35,919 bases of DNA from Actinomycetota bacterium. Its GTDB lineage: Bacteria > Actinomycetota > Acidimicrobiia > Acidimicrobiales > Ilumatobacteraceae. Position numbers and translations under genes: made by a program. How positions within the stretch are numbered: the first letter of the stretch is position 1; every line of letters begins with the position of its first letter. Below, piece after piece: positions 18,857 to 27,370 of this stretch. The stretch is taken from assembly GCA_005778215.1 (NCBI GenBank), contig SXKB01000194.1:1-35919 (forward strand), in the 5' to 3' direction. The notes under the pieces were generated by a model. The model did no database searches and was not told where the DNA came from. It was given only the letters and a program-made list of their open reading frames with translations.

Positions 18857-20716
18857 TCAGTCGAGGACGGCGTCGCCGGCGCGCACCTGGGCGGCGTAGG
18901 CACCGTCGAGGCGCAGCAGCTCGTCGTGGGTGCCGGTCTCCACCACGCGACCGTTGTCGAGCACCACGATGCGGTCGGCGTCGCGAATGGTGGACAGGCG
19001 GTGGGCGATCACCAGCGCAGTGCGCCCCTCGAGCGCGCCCTCGAGCGCCGCCTGCACCGCCGCCTCGTTCTCGTTGTCGAGGTGGCTCGTGGCCTCGTCG
19101 AGGATCATCACGGCCGGGTTCTTCAGCAGCAGGCGGGCGATGGCCAGGCGCTGCTTCTCGCCGCCCGACATGCGGTAGCCGCGCTCGCCCACCACCGTGT
19201 CGTACCCGTCGGGCAGGTCGGCGATCATGTCGTGGATGCGCGCACCGCGGCACGCCGCGTCGAGCTCGGCGATGGTGGCGTCGGGCTTCGCGTAGCGCAG
19301 GTTGGCACCGATGGAGTCGTGGAACAGGTGCGGGTCCTGGCTCACCACGCCGATGGCTTCACGCAGGCTGTGCTGGGTGAGGTCGCGCACGTCGTGGCCG
19401 TCGAGCAGCACCGCGCCACCGGTGACGTCGTACAGCCGCGGGATGAGGCCCGACAGCGTGGTCTTGCCGGAGCCCGAGGAACCCACGAGCGCCACGGTCT
19501 CGCCGGGTCGCACCACCAACGACACGCCCTGCAGCACGTCGCGATCGGGGTCGGTGCCGCCGAGCGCGTTGGGGGCCTCGAGCGACCGCACCGTCACATC
19601 GGCCGCGGCCGGATAGCGGAACCACACGTCGCGGAACTCCACCAGACCGGTGGGGTCGACGAGGTCGATGGCACCCGGACGGTCCTGGATGTTCTCGGGG
19701 GCGTCGAGCACCTCGAACACCCGCTCGAAGCTCACCATCGCGGTCATCAGATCGACACGGGCGTTGGTGAGACCGGTGAGCGGTTGGTACACCCGGGTGA
19801 CCAGTGCGGCCAGCGCCACCAGCGTGCCGGGGCTGATGTCGCCGTCGACCACCAGCAGGGCGCCGACGCCGTAGATGGCGGCCGCGCCGAGTGCACCCAC
19901 CAGGCCGAGCGCCACGAAGAACACCCGGCCGTACATCGCTGCGCGCACGCCGGTGTCGCGCACCTTCGCCGCACGACCGGAGAACATGTCGACCTCGTCG
20001 GTCTGACGGCCGAACAGCTTCACCAGCAGCGCACCGGCCACGTTGAACCGCTCGGCCATCTGGTTGTTCATCTCGGCGTTGGTGGCCATGTTCTGGCGCT
20101 GGATGTCCTGCAGGCGGCGACCCACCCGCTTGGCGGGGATGATGAACATCGGCAGCACCACCAACGCGAGCAGCGTGAGCCGCCATTCGAGCGCCGCCAT
20201 CGCCGCGAGCGTGGTGACCAGCACCACGACGTTGCTCACCACGCTGCCGAGCGTGCTGGTGACGGCGGTCTGTGCGCCGACCACGTCGTTGTTGAGACGG
20301 CTGGTGAGTGCGCCCGTCTGGGTGCGCGTGAAGAACGCCACCGGCATGCGCTGCACCTTCGCGAACAACGCGACACGGAGGTCGTAGATGAGACCCTCAC
20401 CGATGCGCGCGCTGCACCAACGCTGCACGATGGCGAGGCCGGCGTCGACCAGCGCGGCAGCCACCACCAGCGAGGCCAGCATCACGATGGCGCCGCGGTC
20501 GCTCTCGGGAATGGCCACGTCGATGATGCGGCGGAATGCGAACGGTGCCACCAGCTCCACCAGCGCGGCCGCCACGATGGCCGCGAGGAACAGGAAGATC
20601 ATCGACTTGTACGGCCGGGCGAACTGCCAGGCACGGCCGAGCGAACGACGCTGCAGACGCTTGCCCTTCACCGCCTCGGCATCGCCGGGCATCATCATGT
20701 GGGGACCCATCCGCAT
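18857..20716 (-). CDS. ABC transporter, fused permease/ATP-binding exporter
   Basis: TM domain then ALVGSSGSGKTTLSGLIPRLYD Walker A, YRMSGGEKQRLAIARLLLKNPAVMILDEATSHLD signature/Walker B. Confidence 0.96.
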   Translation of the reverse strand: MRMGPHMMMPGDAEAVKGKRLQRRSLGRAWQFARPYKSMIFLFLAAIVAAALVELVAPFAFRRIIDVAIPESDRGAIVMLASLVVAAALVDAGLAIVQRWCSARIGEGLIYDLRVALFAKVQRMPVAFFTRTQTGALTSRLNNDVVGAQTAVTSTLGSVVSNVVVLVTTLAAMAALEWRLTLLALVVLPMFIIPAKRVGRRLQDIQRQNMATNAEMNNQMAERFNVAGALLVKLFGRQTDEVDMFSGRAAKVRDTGVRAAMYGRVFFVALGLVGALGAAAIYGVGALLVVDGDISPGTLVALAALVTRVYQPLTGLTNARVDLMTAMVSFERVFEVLDAPENIQDRPGAIDLVDPTGLVEFRDVWFRYPAAADVTVRSLEAPNALGGTDPDRDVLQGVSLVVRPGETVALVGSSGSGKTTLSGLIPRLYDVTGGAVLLDGHDVRDLTQHSLREAIGVVSQDPHLFHDSIGANLRYAKPDATIAELDAACRGARIHDMIADLPDGYDTVVGERGYRMSGGEKQRLAIARLLLKNPAVMILDEATSHLDNENEAAVQAALEGALEGRTALVIAHRLSTIRDADRIVVLDNGRVVETGTHDELLRLDGAYAAQVRAGDAVLD

Positions 20717-20753
20717 GCGAACGAGGATACGGCCGACCTCCTACGATGAGCCG

Positions 20754-22349
20754 GTGCGCCGCATCGCCCTCCTCCTCGTGACGTGCAGTGCGTTGCTGGT
20801 CGCCTGCGGCGACGGCATCGACGAGGGCGCGAACGAAGGCCGCGGCACGCGCGGCACCATCGACGGGGTGGCACTCGGGCCACCCGAGAGCGTCGACATC
20901 ACCGAACCACCCGCCACCACCGACCCCGGATTCCCCGACTTCCCCGACGACACCCGACCCGATCTGCCGCCGCTGCCCGGCGACGAGCTGTTCGACTGGG
21001 AGCCCTTCGGTGACGGCCTGGAGGACGGGTACCTCGAGGTGCCCCTCGACTGGAACGAGCCCGACGGTGACACGATCAGCCTGTACGTGGTGCGGCACCG
21101 CGCGGTCGATCCCGATCGGCGCATCGGCACGCTGCTGGTGAACCCGGGTGGGCCCGGCTTCGGCGGCAGCGGTCTGGCCTACGACGCCGAGAGGATCTAC
21201 GGCCAGGACATCCTCGACCGGTTCGACATCATCGGCTGGGACCCGCGTGGCACCGGGTACAGCGAGCCGTACGTCGACTGCATCGACGACTACGACGCGT
21301 ACTTCGCGCTCGACTCGTCGCCCGACACCGCCGAGGAGCGCACGGCGCTGGTGGAGGGCGCCGGCGAGTTCGTCGAGCAGTGCCGCCGCAAGAACCTGCT
21401 GCTCCTCCCGCACCTCAGCACGGCCGACTCCGCCCGCGACATGAATGCCATCCGCGCCGCACTGCAGGAGGAGCAGATCAGCTACTTCGGGTTCAGCTAC
21501 GGCAGCGAGCTCGGTGCCACCTGGGCGACGATGTTCCCCGACACGGTGCGCGCCGCCGTGCTCGACGGCGCGGTCGACCCCACCGTCGGGTACTTCGACC
21601 AGAACGTGCAACAGGCCGCGGGGTTCGAAGCGGCGTTCACCACCTTCCTCGCGCAGTGCAGCGCCGACCCGGCGTGCGCGTTCCACAACGACGGCGACGC
21701 GGAGGGCGCGTTCGACGAGGTGCATGCCACCCTCGAGGCCACGCCCATCGCCGGCGACGATCCCGACCGCCCGAAGGTCACCGACGGCGTGTTGGTCACC
21801 GCCATCGCCCAGTCGATGTACGACCGTGCGATGTGGCCCGAACTCGAGCAAGCGCTCGCCGATCTGCAGGACGGCGACGGCACCGCGATCGTGGAGCTGT
21901 ACGACCTGTACTACGGCTACTTCGACGGCGAGTGGGACGACGGCCTCGAGGCCTACTTCGCGATCAGCTGCCTCGACGACCCGGGCTCCACCGGGCCCGA
22001 CGAGTTGTTCGCACGCGAGGCGGAGTTGGCGGCGGCAGCACCGCGACTGGGCCGCAGTTGGTTGGGCGAGTTGACCATCTGCTCCAAGTGGCTCGACGGC
22101 CCCGCACCCAGCGTCACCATCACCGGCGCCGGCGCCGGGCCGATCCTGGTGATGGGCACCACGGGCGATCCGGCGACACCGCTCGACAGCACCCGACGCA
22201 TGGCCCAGGCGTTGGAGGACGGCCACCTGGTGGTGGTGGCCGCCGATCAACACACCGGCTACGGCGTGAACCGATGCGGCAACGACGTGGTCGACGCGTA
22301 CCTGCTCGACCCCGACGCCCCGCTGGACGACGAGATCGATTGCACGTGA
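20754..22349 (+). CDS. TAP-like alpha/beta hydrolase lipoprotein (tripeptidyl aminopeptidase family)
   Basis: GTG start; RRIALLLVTCSALLVACGDG lipobox; LLVNPGGPGFGGSG, WDPRGTGYSEP, ISYFGFSYGSELGATWATMFPDTVRAAVLDGAVDP, GPILVMGTTGDPATPL. Confidence 0.92.
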   Translation: MRRIALLLVTCSALLVACGDGIDEGANEGRGTRGTIDGVALGPPESVDITEPPATTDPGFPDFPDDTRPDLPPLPGDELFDWEPFGDGLEDGYLEVPLDWNEPDGDTISLYVVRHRAVDPDRRIGTLLVNPGGPGFGGSGLAYDAERIYGQDILDRFDIIGWDPRGTGYSEPYVDCIDDYDAYFALDSSPDTAEERTALVEGAGEFVEQCRRKNLLLLPHLSTADSARDMNAIRAALQEEQISYFGFSYGSELGATWATMFPDTVRAAVLDGAVDPTVGYFDQNVQQAAGFEAAFTTFLAQCSADPACAFHNDGDAEGAFDEVHATLEATPIAGDDPDRPKVTDGVLVTAIAQSMYDRAMWPELEQALADLQDGDGTAIVELYDLYYGYFDGEWDDGLEAYFAISCLDDPGSTGPDELFAREAELAAAAPRLGRSWLGELTICSKWLDGPAPSVTITGAGAGPILVMGTTGDPATPLDSTRRMAQALEDGHLVVVAADQHTGYGVNRCGNDVVDAYLLDPDAPLDDEIDCT

Positions 22350-22363
22350 CCTAGCCTGCGTGC

Positions 22364-23893
22364 ATGCGCGGTCGTCCCCTCCTTCTGCTCGCCGCACTCA
22401 CCGCCGTCGCTGCGTGCAGCAGCGGGTCGTCGGTCACCAGCGGCACGTCCACCGACGAGCCCGGCACCACCGGCCAGGCACCCGACACGTCCACCGACAC
22501 GTCCGACGGCGGCGGCGCCACCGCCACCATCGAGTGGCGCGCCGACCCCGACGACCCGAGCATCGAGACCGGCGTGCTGGAGGTGCCGGTCGACCAGGAC
22601 GACCCGTCGAAGGGTTCGTTCCAGCTGTACCTCGCCCGCCACCTGGCGCCGGCCGACTCGCGCACCGGCAGCCTGCTGGTGAACCCCGGCGGCCCCGGCT
22701 TCGGCGGCACCGACCTCGCGGTGTTCGCCGATCAGATCTACAGCAAGGCGCTGCTCGACTCGTTCGACATCGTGGCCTGGGACCCACGCGGCACCGGCCT
22801 CTCCGAACCGGCGCTCGACTGCATCGACGACTACGACCGCTACTACACCGGCTACGACATCACCCCCGACGACGACGCCGAGCGCCAGCAGATCATCGAC
22901 CTCGCGCAGGAGTTCACCGAGCGGTGCATTGGCCAGAACGCCGACATCCTGCAACACATCGGTACGAACAACTCGGCCCGCGACATGGACGCCATTCGGC
23001 AGGCACTCGGCGAGGACCGCATCAGCTACTTCGGGTTCAGCTACGGCAGTGAGCTTGGCGCTGTGTGGGCCACCCTGTTCCCCGACACCGTGCGCGCCGC
23101 CGTGCTCGACGGCGCCGCCGACCCGAACGCCGACTTCGTCGAGTCGGGCCTGCAGCAATCGGCCGGGTTCGAACTCGCGCTCACCAACTTCCTCGCCCGA
23201 TGCAGCGGCGACCCCACCTGTGCCTTCCACCACGACGGCGACGCCGAGGCCGCGTTCGACGCGCTGATGGCCGATCTCGACGAGCAGCCCATCCCCACCA
23301 CCGACGGTCGGCCCGACCTCACCCGCAGCATGGCCATCACCGCCACAGCGCAGGCCATGTACAGCGACCAGCTCTGGCCGTCACTGGAAGCCGGACTCGC
23401 GGCCGCCGAGCAGGGCGACGGGGCCGGACTGCTCGACCTGTTCGACCAGTACTACGCCCGCCAGGCCGACGGCACATGGGACAACTCGCTCGAGGCGTTC
23501 CAGGTGATCTCGTGCATGGACATGCCCGAGCGGCTCACCGTGGAGGAGGACGACGCCACGGCCGCGCAGTTCGCCGAGGCGGCGCCGCGGTTCTCGCCCG
23601 GCACCACCGGCAGCTACTTCTGCACGTTCTTCCCGCCCACCGAGGAGCCGGTCGTGAGCGTCACCGGTGCGGGTGCCGGACCCATCCTGGTGATGGGCAC
23701 CACCGGCGACCCGGCCACGCCGCTCGAGTCGTCGCGAGCCATGGCCGCCGCGCTCGAGGACGGCCGGCTGGTCATCGTCGACGCCGAGGGCCACACCGGG
23801 TACCTGCCGGGTTCGTGCAGCGGCGACGTGATCGACGCCTACCTGCTCGACCCCACCGGTGCTGCGCCCGACGACGGCACCGAGTGCAACTGA
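22364..23893 (+). CDS. TAP-like alpha/beta hydrolase lipoprotein, tandem paralog
   Basis: MRGRPLLLLAALTAVAACSSG lipobox; shares LLVNPGGPGFGG, WDPRGTGLSEPALDCIDDYD, ISYFGFSYGSELGAVWATLFPDTVRAAVLDGAADP with the preceding gene. Confidence 0.92.
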   Translation: MRGRPLLLLAALTAVAACSSGSSVTSGTSTDEPGTTGQAPDTSTDTSDGGGATATIEWRADPDDPSIETGVLEVPVDQDDPSKGSFQLYLARHLAPADSRTGSLLVNPGGPGFGGTDLAVFADQIYSKALLDSFDIVAWDPRGTGLSEPALDCIDDYDRYYTGYDITPDDDAERQQIIDLAQEFTERCIGQNADILQHIGTNNSARDMDAIRQALGEDRISYFGFSYGSELGAVWATLFPDTVRAAVLDGAADPNADFVESGLQQSAGFELALTNFLARCSGDPTCAFHHDGDAEAAFDALMADLDEQPIPTTDGRPDLTRSMAITATAQAMYSDQLWPSLEAGLAAAEQGDGAGLLDLFDQYYARQADGTWDNSLEAFQVISCMDMPERLTVEEDDATAAQFAEAAPRFSPGTTGSYFCTFFPPTEEPVVSVTGAGAGPILVMGTTGDPATPLESSRAMAAALEDGRLVIVDAEGHTGYLPGSCSGDVIDAYLLDPTGAAPDDGTECN

Positions 23894-23897
23894 CCCG

Positions 23898-24383
23898 TCA
23901 CCCTTCCGGCAGCAGCGCCCGGATGCGGTGCGCCACTCGCGGGTAGCGGGCCAACAGGTCGTCGACTCGGCCGAGTTCGAAGCCTCGCCAGTCGAACGGC
24001 GGGGCCATCGTGGTGCCCACCAGTGTCCAGCCACCCGCCGAGGCCGACCCCTGCCACACGCCTCTCGGCACGCGCACCTGCGGCTGCTGACCGATCGCCA
24101 CATCGGGGCCGAGCACCGGCTGTTCCACCCGACCGTCGGGATGCAGCAGCAACAGCTCCAACGGTGCCCCGGCGTACCAGTGATAGATCTCGTCGCCCTG
24201 CAGGCGGTGCAACGCCGACACCATCGGGTCGATGAGCATGAAGTAGATCGCCGATGAATGGTCGTCGCGATGCGTCTCGCGGAACAGGCCACCCTCGTGC
24301 GGCAGCGGATGCAGGCGCAGCCGTTCGGCGATGGCCAGCCCCGCCTCACGGTCGAGATCGTCGGCGAACGGGTCGGCAGCCAT
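23898..24383 (-). CDS. Cupin_5 (DUF985) family protein
   Basis: LRLHPLPHEGGLFRETHRDDHSSAIYFMLIDPMVSALHRLQGDEIYHWYAGAPLELLLLHPDG...FELG. Confidence 0.88.
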   Translation of the reverse strand: MAADPFADDLDREAGLAIAERLRLHPLPHEGGLFRETHRDDHSSAIYFMLIDPMVSALHRLQGDEIYHWYAGAPLELLLLHPDGRVEQPVLGPDVAIGQQPQVRVPRGVWQGSASAGGWTLVGTTMAPPFDWRGFELGRVDDLLARYPRVAHRIRALLPEG

Positions 24384-24415
24384 GGGCGGCGAGTGTAGGT
24401 GGCCGAAAACGGGCA

Positions 24416-24447
24416 CACCGCCCGCTCGACGTGCGAGGCGGGCGGTG
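24416..24447 (-). terminator. Intrinsic terminator-like hairpin downstream of tRNA-Ser(CGA)
   Basis: CACCGCCCGC ... GCGGGCGGTG 10-bp arms; on the minus strand followed by TGCCCGTTTTCGG. Confidence 0.55.
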
Positions 24448-24453
24448 AGCACC

Positions 24454-24541
24454 TGGCGGAAGGGGTGGGATTTGAACCCACGGAGGCTTTCACCTCGCAC
24501 GCTTTCGAGGCGTGTCCCTTTGGCCGCTCGGGCACCCTTCC
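24454..24541 (-). tRNA. tRNA-Ser(CGA)
   Basis: Minus strand GGAAGGGTGCCCGAGCGGCCAAAGGGACACGCCTCGAAAGCGTGCGAGG...GTGGGTTCAAATCCCACCCCTTCCGCCA; long variable arm, encoded CCA. Confidence 0.95.
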
Positions 24542-24629
24542 GGGGCGGCAGGTTAGCGGCATCCGGCGGACGCGACACCGGCGCAGCAGAATCCTCAAGG
24601 TCTCGTCAGGTCGTGCCGAAAACCTGGTG

Positions 24630-25538
24630 ATGCAAGTGGACCTGTTCGACAACGGCGCCGGCACCGGCTCGCGCCCCGCATGGCAGGTGATCGAGGCCGC
24701 GCGCCGTCGCTACCTGACGGGGCTCCTGGTGCTCGAGACCACCCCTCCCACCCACGTGTACCTGCGCGACGGCCAGGTGTACTTCGCCGAACGCACCACC
24801 GATGGTGGCCTCGGTGTCCGCCTCCTCGTCGAGGGCGTGATCACCAGGGAGCAAATGCACAAGGCAACACTCCAGGTGAGCGGCGTCGAGCACCTCGGGC
24901 GGATGTTCGAGCGCGACGAGACCATCGACCGTGAGGCCGTGGAGCTGTGCGTCGAGCTGATGACCGACGACGTGCTCACCCACGTGGCCGACACCGAGGT
25001 GGCCGCGTGGAAGATGAAGATGTACCAGCGGCACCCGAGCGGTCTCGACCGCTGGCTGCCCACCCGCGTCGAGGTGATCACCCATCTGGTGGACACCCCG
25101 GCCGCGGCCGATCCGGAGGCCGAGGTCACCCCCGCCCCGGCCCCGCGGCCGCGACCCCAACTCGCACCGCCGCCCATCACCGCCGAGGTGAAGATGCCGC
25201 CGCCGGTGGACCCCACCCCCACGGCACCGATGCCGCGCCCGATGATGGATCCCACCCCGGTGGCGATGCCGTCGATGGAACTGCCGGTCGTCGGCCTGCC
25301 GTCGTCGGAGGTACCCGTGGTCGATCCGGCCGCTGCCGCGCCACGGCCGTTCGTGCCCGAGGAGACCGACGTCGTGGAGCACCACGAGGCCGCGGTCGAC
25401 CCCGACCCGACCCCGGTGGCGCCCGATGCCACCCCGATCGGATTGGCCCCGGCCGCCATGGACGCCCTGATGTCGGGTTCCATCAAGGACGAGGTCGCCG
25501 ACGCGGTCCGCCGCGCCCTGGCCAGCATCGACCACTGA
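24630..25538 (+). CDS. PATAN/DUF4388-like domain protein with Pro-rich tail
   Basis: RYLTGLLVLETTPPTHVYLRDGQVYFAERTTDGGLGVRLLVEGVITREQMHKATLQ resembles DUF4388/PATAN; long Pro-rich region then terminal helix. Confidence 0.65.
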   Translation: MQVDLFDNGAGTGSRPAWQVIEAARRRYLTGLLVLETTPPTHVYLRDGQVYFAERTTDGGLGVRLLVEGVITREQMHKATLQVSGVEHLGRMFERDETIDREAVELCVELMTDDVLTHVADTEVAAWKMKMYQRHPSGLDRWLPTRVEVITHLVDTPAAADPEAEVTPAPAPRPRPQLAPPPITAEVKMPPPVDPTPTAPMPRPMMDPTPVAMPSMELPVVGLPSSEVPVVDPAAAAPRPFVPEETDVVEHHEAAVDPDPTPVAPDATPIGLAPAAMDALMSGSIKDEVADAVRRALASIDH

Positions 25539-25544
25539 GTTCGC

Positions 25545-26003
25545 TCAGCGGCGGCGGGCGGCGAAGAACGCTTTCAGCAACGCGCCACATTCGTCGGCCA
25601 GCACCCCGTGTGACACGGGCGGCCGGTGGTTGAGGCGTTCGTCGGCGCACACCTCGTACAGGCTGGCCACGGCGCCGGCCTTCGGGTCGGCGGCCCCGTA
25701 GACCACCCGCCCGATGCGGGCGTTCACCAACGCGCCGGCGCACATCACGCACGGTTCGAGCGTGACGTACAGCGTGCAGTCGAGCAGGCGCCAGTGGCCC
25801 ACCACCGCCGCTGCATCGCGCAATGCCAGCACTTCGGCATGGGCCGTGGGGTCACCCGACAGCTCACGCTCGTTGTGTCGCCGGGCGATCACCTCGCCGT
25901 CGCGCACCACCACGGCACCGATGGGCACGTCGCCGTGGGTCTCGGCCGCGACGGCTTCCTCGAGGGCGAGGCGCATCGCGGCAGCATCGTCGACGGCGGG
26001 CAT
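25545..26003 (-). CDS. tadA: tRNA-specific adenosine deaminase
   Basis: DVPIGAVVVRDGEVIARRHNERELSGDPTAHAEVLALRDAA...LYVTLEPCVMCAGALVNARIGRVVYGAADPKAGA. Confidence 0.93.
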   Translation of the reverse strand: MPAVDDAAAMRLALEEAVAAETHGDVPIGAVVVRDGEVIARRHNERELSGDPTAHAEVLALRDAAAVVGHWRLLDCTLYVTLEPCVMCAGALVNARIGRVVYGAADPKAGAVASLYEVCADERLNHRPPVSHGVLADECGALLKAFFAARRR

Positions 26004-26039
26004 GGGCCGCATCGTAACGACCGCCTGGGTCGTGCACGC

Positions 26040-26078
26040 GGGCACGGAATGTTGCGCCGGGCGCAACATTCCGTGCCC
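26040..26078. repeat. Perfect 18-bp-stem, 3-nt-loop inverted repeat
   Basis: GGGCACGGAATGTTGCGC-CGG-GCGCAACATTCCGTGCCC. Confidence 0.9.
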
Positions 26079-26083
26079 ACACG

Positions 26084-26171
26084 TGGCGGAGGGGGTGGGA
26101 GTCGAACCCACGGAAGGTTGCCCTTCACACGCTTTCCAAGCGTGCCGATTCGGCCGCTCTCGCACCCCTCC
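26084..26171 (-). tRNA. tRNA-Ser(GGA)
   Basis: Minus strand GGAGGGGTGCGAGAGCGGCCGAATCGGCACGCTTGGAAAGCGTGTGAAGG...GTGGGTTCGACTCCCACCCCCTCCGCCA. Confidence 0.95.
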
Positions 26172-26256
26172 CGGGACGGTCGGAAAGGGTAGCGGTCGCG
26201 GCAGGGAATGTCGCCAGCGACGCGAAGCCGATACGATGCCGTCATCACCCGTCGGG

Positions 26257-26370
26257 TGAGGTGACGGTCGGGCCCTGTGCGACGTGCGTCCGGGAATCAG
26301 GTCAGGACCGGGAGGTAGCAGCCTTCAACGGTGCCGCTCGTGTGCCGCAGGCCACCTGGCCGTCACCTCA
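26257..26370 (+). ncRNA. ffs: Bacterial small signal recognition particle RNA
   Basis: Domain IV-like AGGTCAGGACCGGGAGGTAGCAGCCTTCA; closing stem TGAGGTGACGG/CCGTCACCTCA pairs perfectly (11 bp). Confidence 0.88.
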
Positions 26371-27252
26371 GCCGGCGGGTGGTGCCAGTTTTCGGGCCAG
26401 CTTCTCGGCCCGGTCGGCCAACTGCGGCGCCCCCAGCGACTCGGCGAGCGCCCGGAAGCCCGGTGTGGGGCCACGCCACTCCCAGTCGTCGACCGTGCCC
26501 ACCGGCACGTCGAGCGCCACCGTGGCGATCACCTTGAACAGCAGCGCGTCGTCCATCTGCTCGCGCAGCGTGCGCGCCAGCTTGTCGGCGCCACGCAGCG
26601 GCAGCCCCCAGTCGGCGGCGTCGGCCGGGACGGCCTCGATGGTGCCGAACTTCGACAGCACGGCGGCGGCGCTCTTCGCGCCCCATCCGGCGAGGCCCGG
26701 GTAGCCGTCGGCCGAGTCGCCCACGAGGGCGAGATAGTCGGCGATCGACGACGGCGGCACACCGAACTTGGCGGTCACGGCGTCCTCGTCGACCACTTCG
26801 TCCTTCCGGCGGTCGTACTGCACCACCCTGGTGCCGCGCACGCACTGGCCGAGGTCCTTGTCAGGGGTGACGATGCGCACCTGCTCCACCCGGGGATCGG
26901 CCTCGGCCACCTTCGCGGCGGCACCGAGGGCGTCGTCGGCCTCCCACTGCACCATCGCCCACGTGGTGAAACCGGCGGCGACGCACAACTCCTCCATCAC
27001 GGGGATCTGCGCCAGCAGCACGGGATCCATGCCGTCGCCGTTCTTGTACCCGGCGTACAGGTCGTTGCGGAAGCTCTCGATCACGTGGTCGCTGGCCACT
27101 CCGACATGGGTGGCACCCTTCTGCACCAGCTGCAACGTGCTGTTCACCACCCCGATCGCGGCATCGTTCGGACCCGGGTCGCCGTGGCGCATCACCATGC
27201 CGAAGTGCTGGCGGAACAGCTCGTAGGTGCCGTCGATGAGGTGGACCTGCAT
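26368..27252 (-). CDS. 5'-3' exonuclease (PolA N-terminal-like FEN)
   Basis: MQVHLIDGTYELFRQHFG...WEADDALGAAAKVAEADPRVEQVRIVTPDKDLGQCV...YLALVGDSADGYPGLAGWGAKSAAAVLSKFGTIEAVP. Confidence 0.93.
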   Translation of the reverse strand: MQVHLIDGTYELFRQHFGMVMRHGDPGPNDAAIGVVNSTLQLVQKGATHVGVASDHVIESFRNDLYAGYKNGDGMDPVLLAQIPVMEELCVAAGFTTWAMVQWEADDALGAAAKVAEADPRVEQVRIVTPDKDLGQCVRGTRVVQYDRRKDEVVDEDAVTAKFGVPPSSIADYLALVGDSADGYPGLAGWGAKSAAAVLSKFGTIEAVPADAADWGLPLRGADKLARTLREQMDDALLFKVIATVALDVPVGTVDDWEWRGPTPGFRALAESLGAPQLADRAEKLARKLAPPAG

Positions 27253-27370
27253 CGCCCGCACCGTAGCCGCGATCAATCTGTAAAGGATTGTGCAAGACGC
27301 GCCGATACCACTGCGTGGCGAAGGAGCAGCAACCCCGCATGGGGCAGGCAGGAAACCCGGAGGGCCGGCG

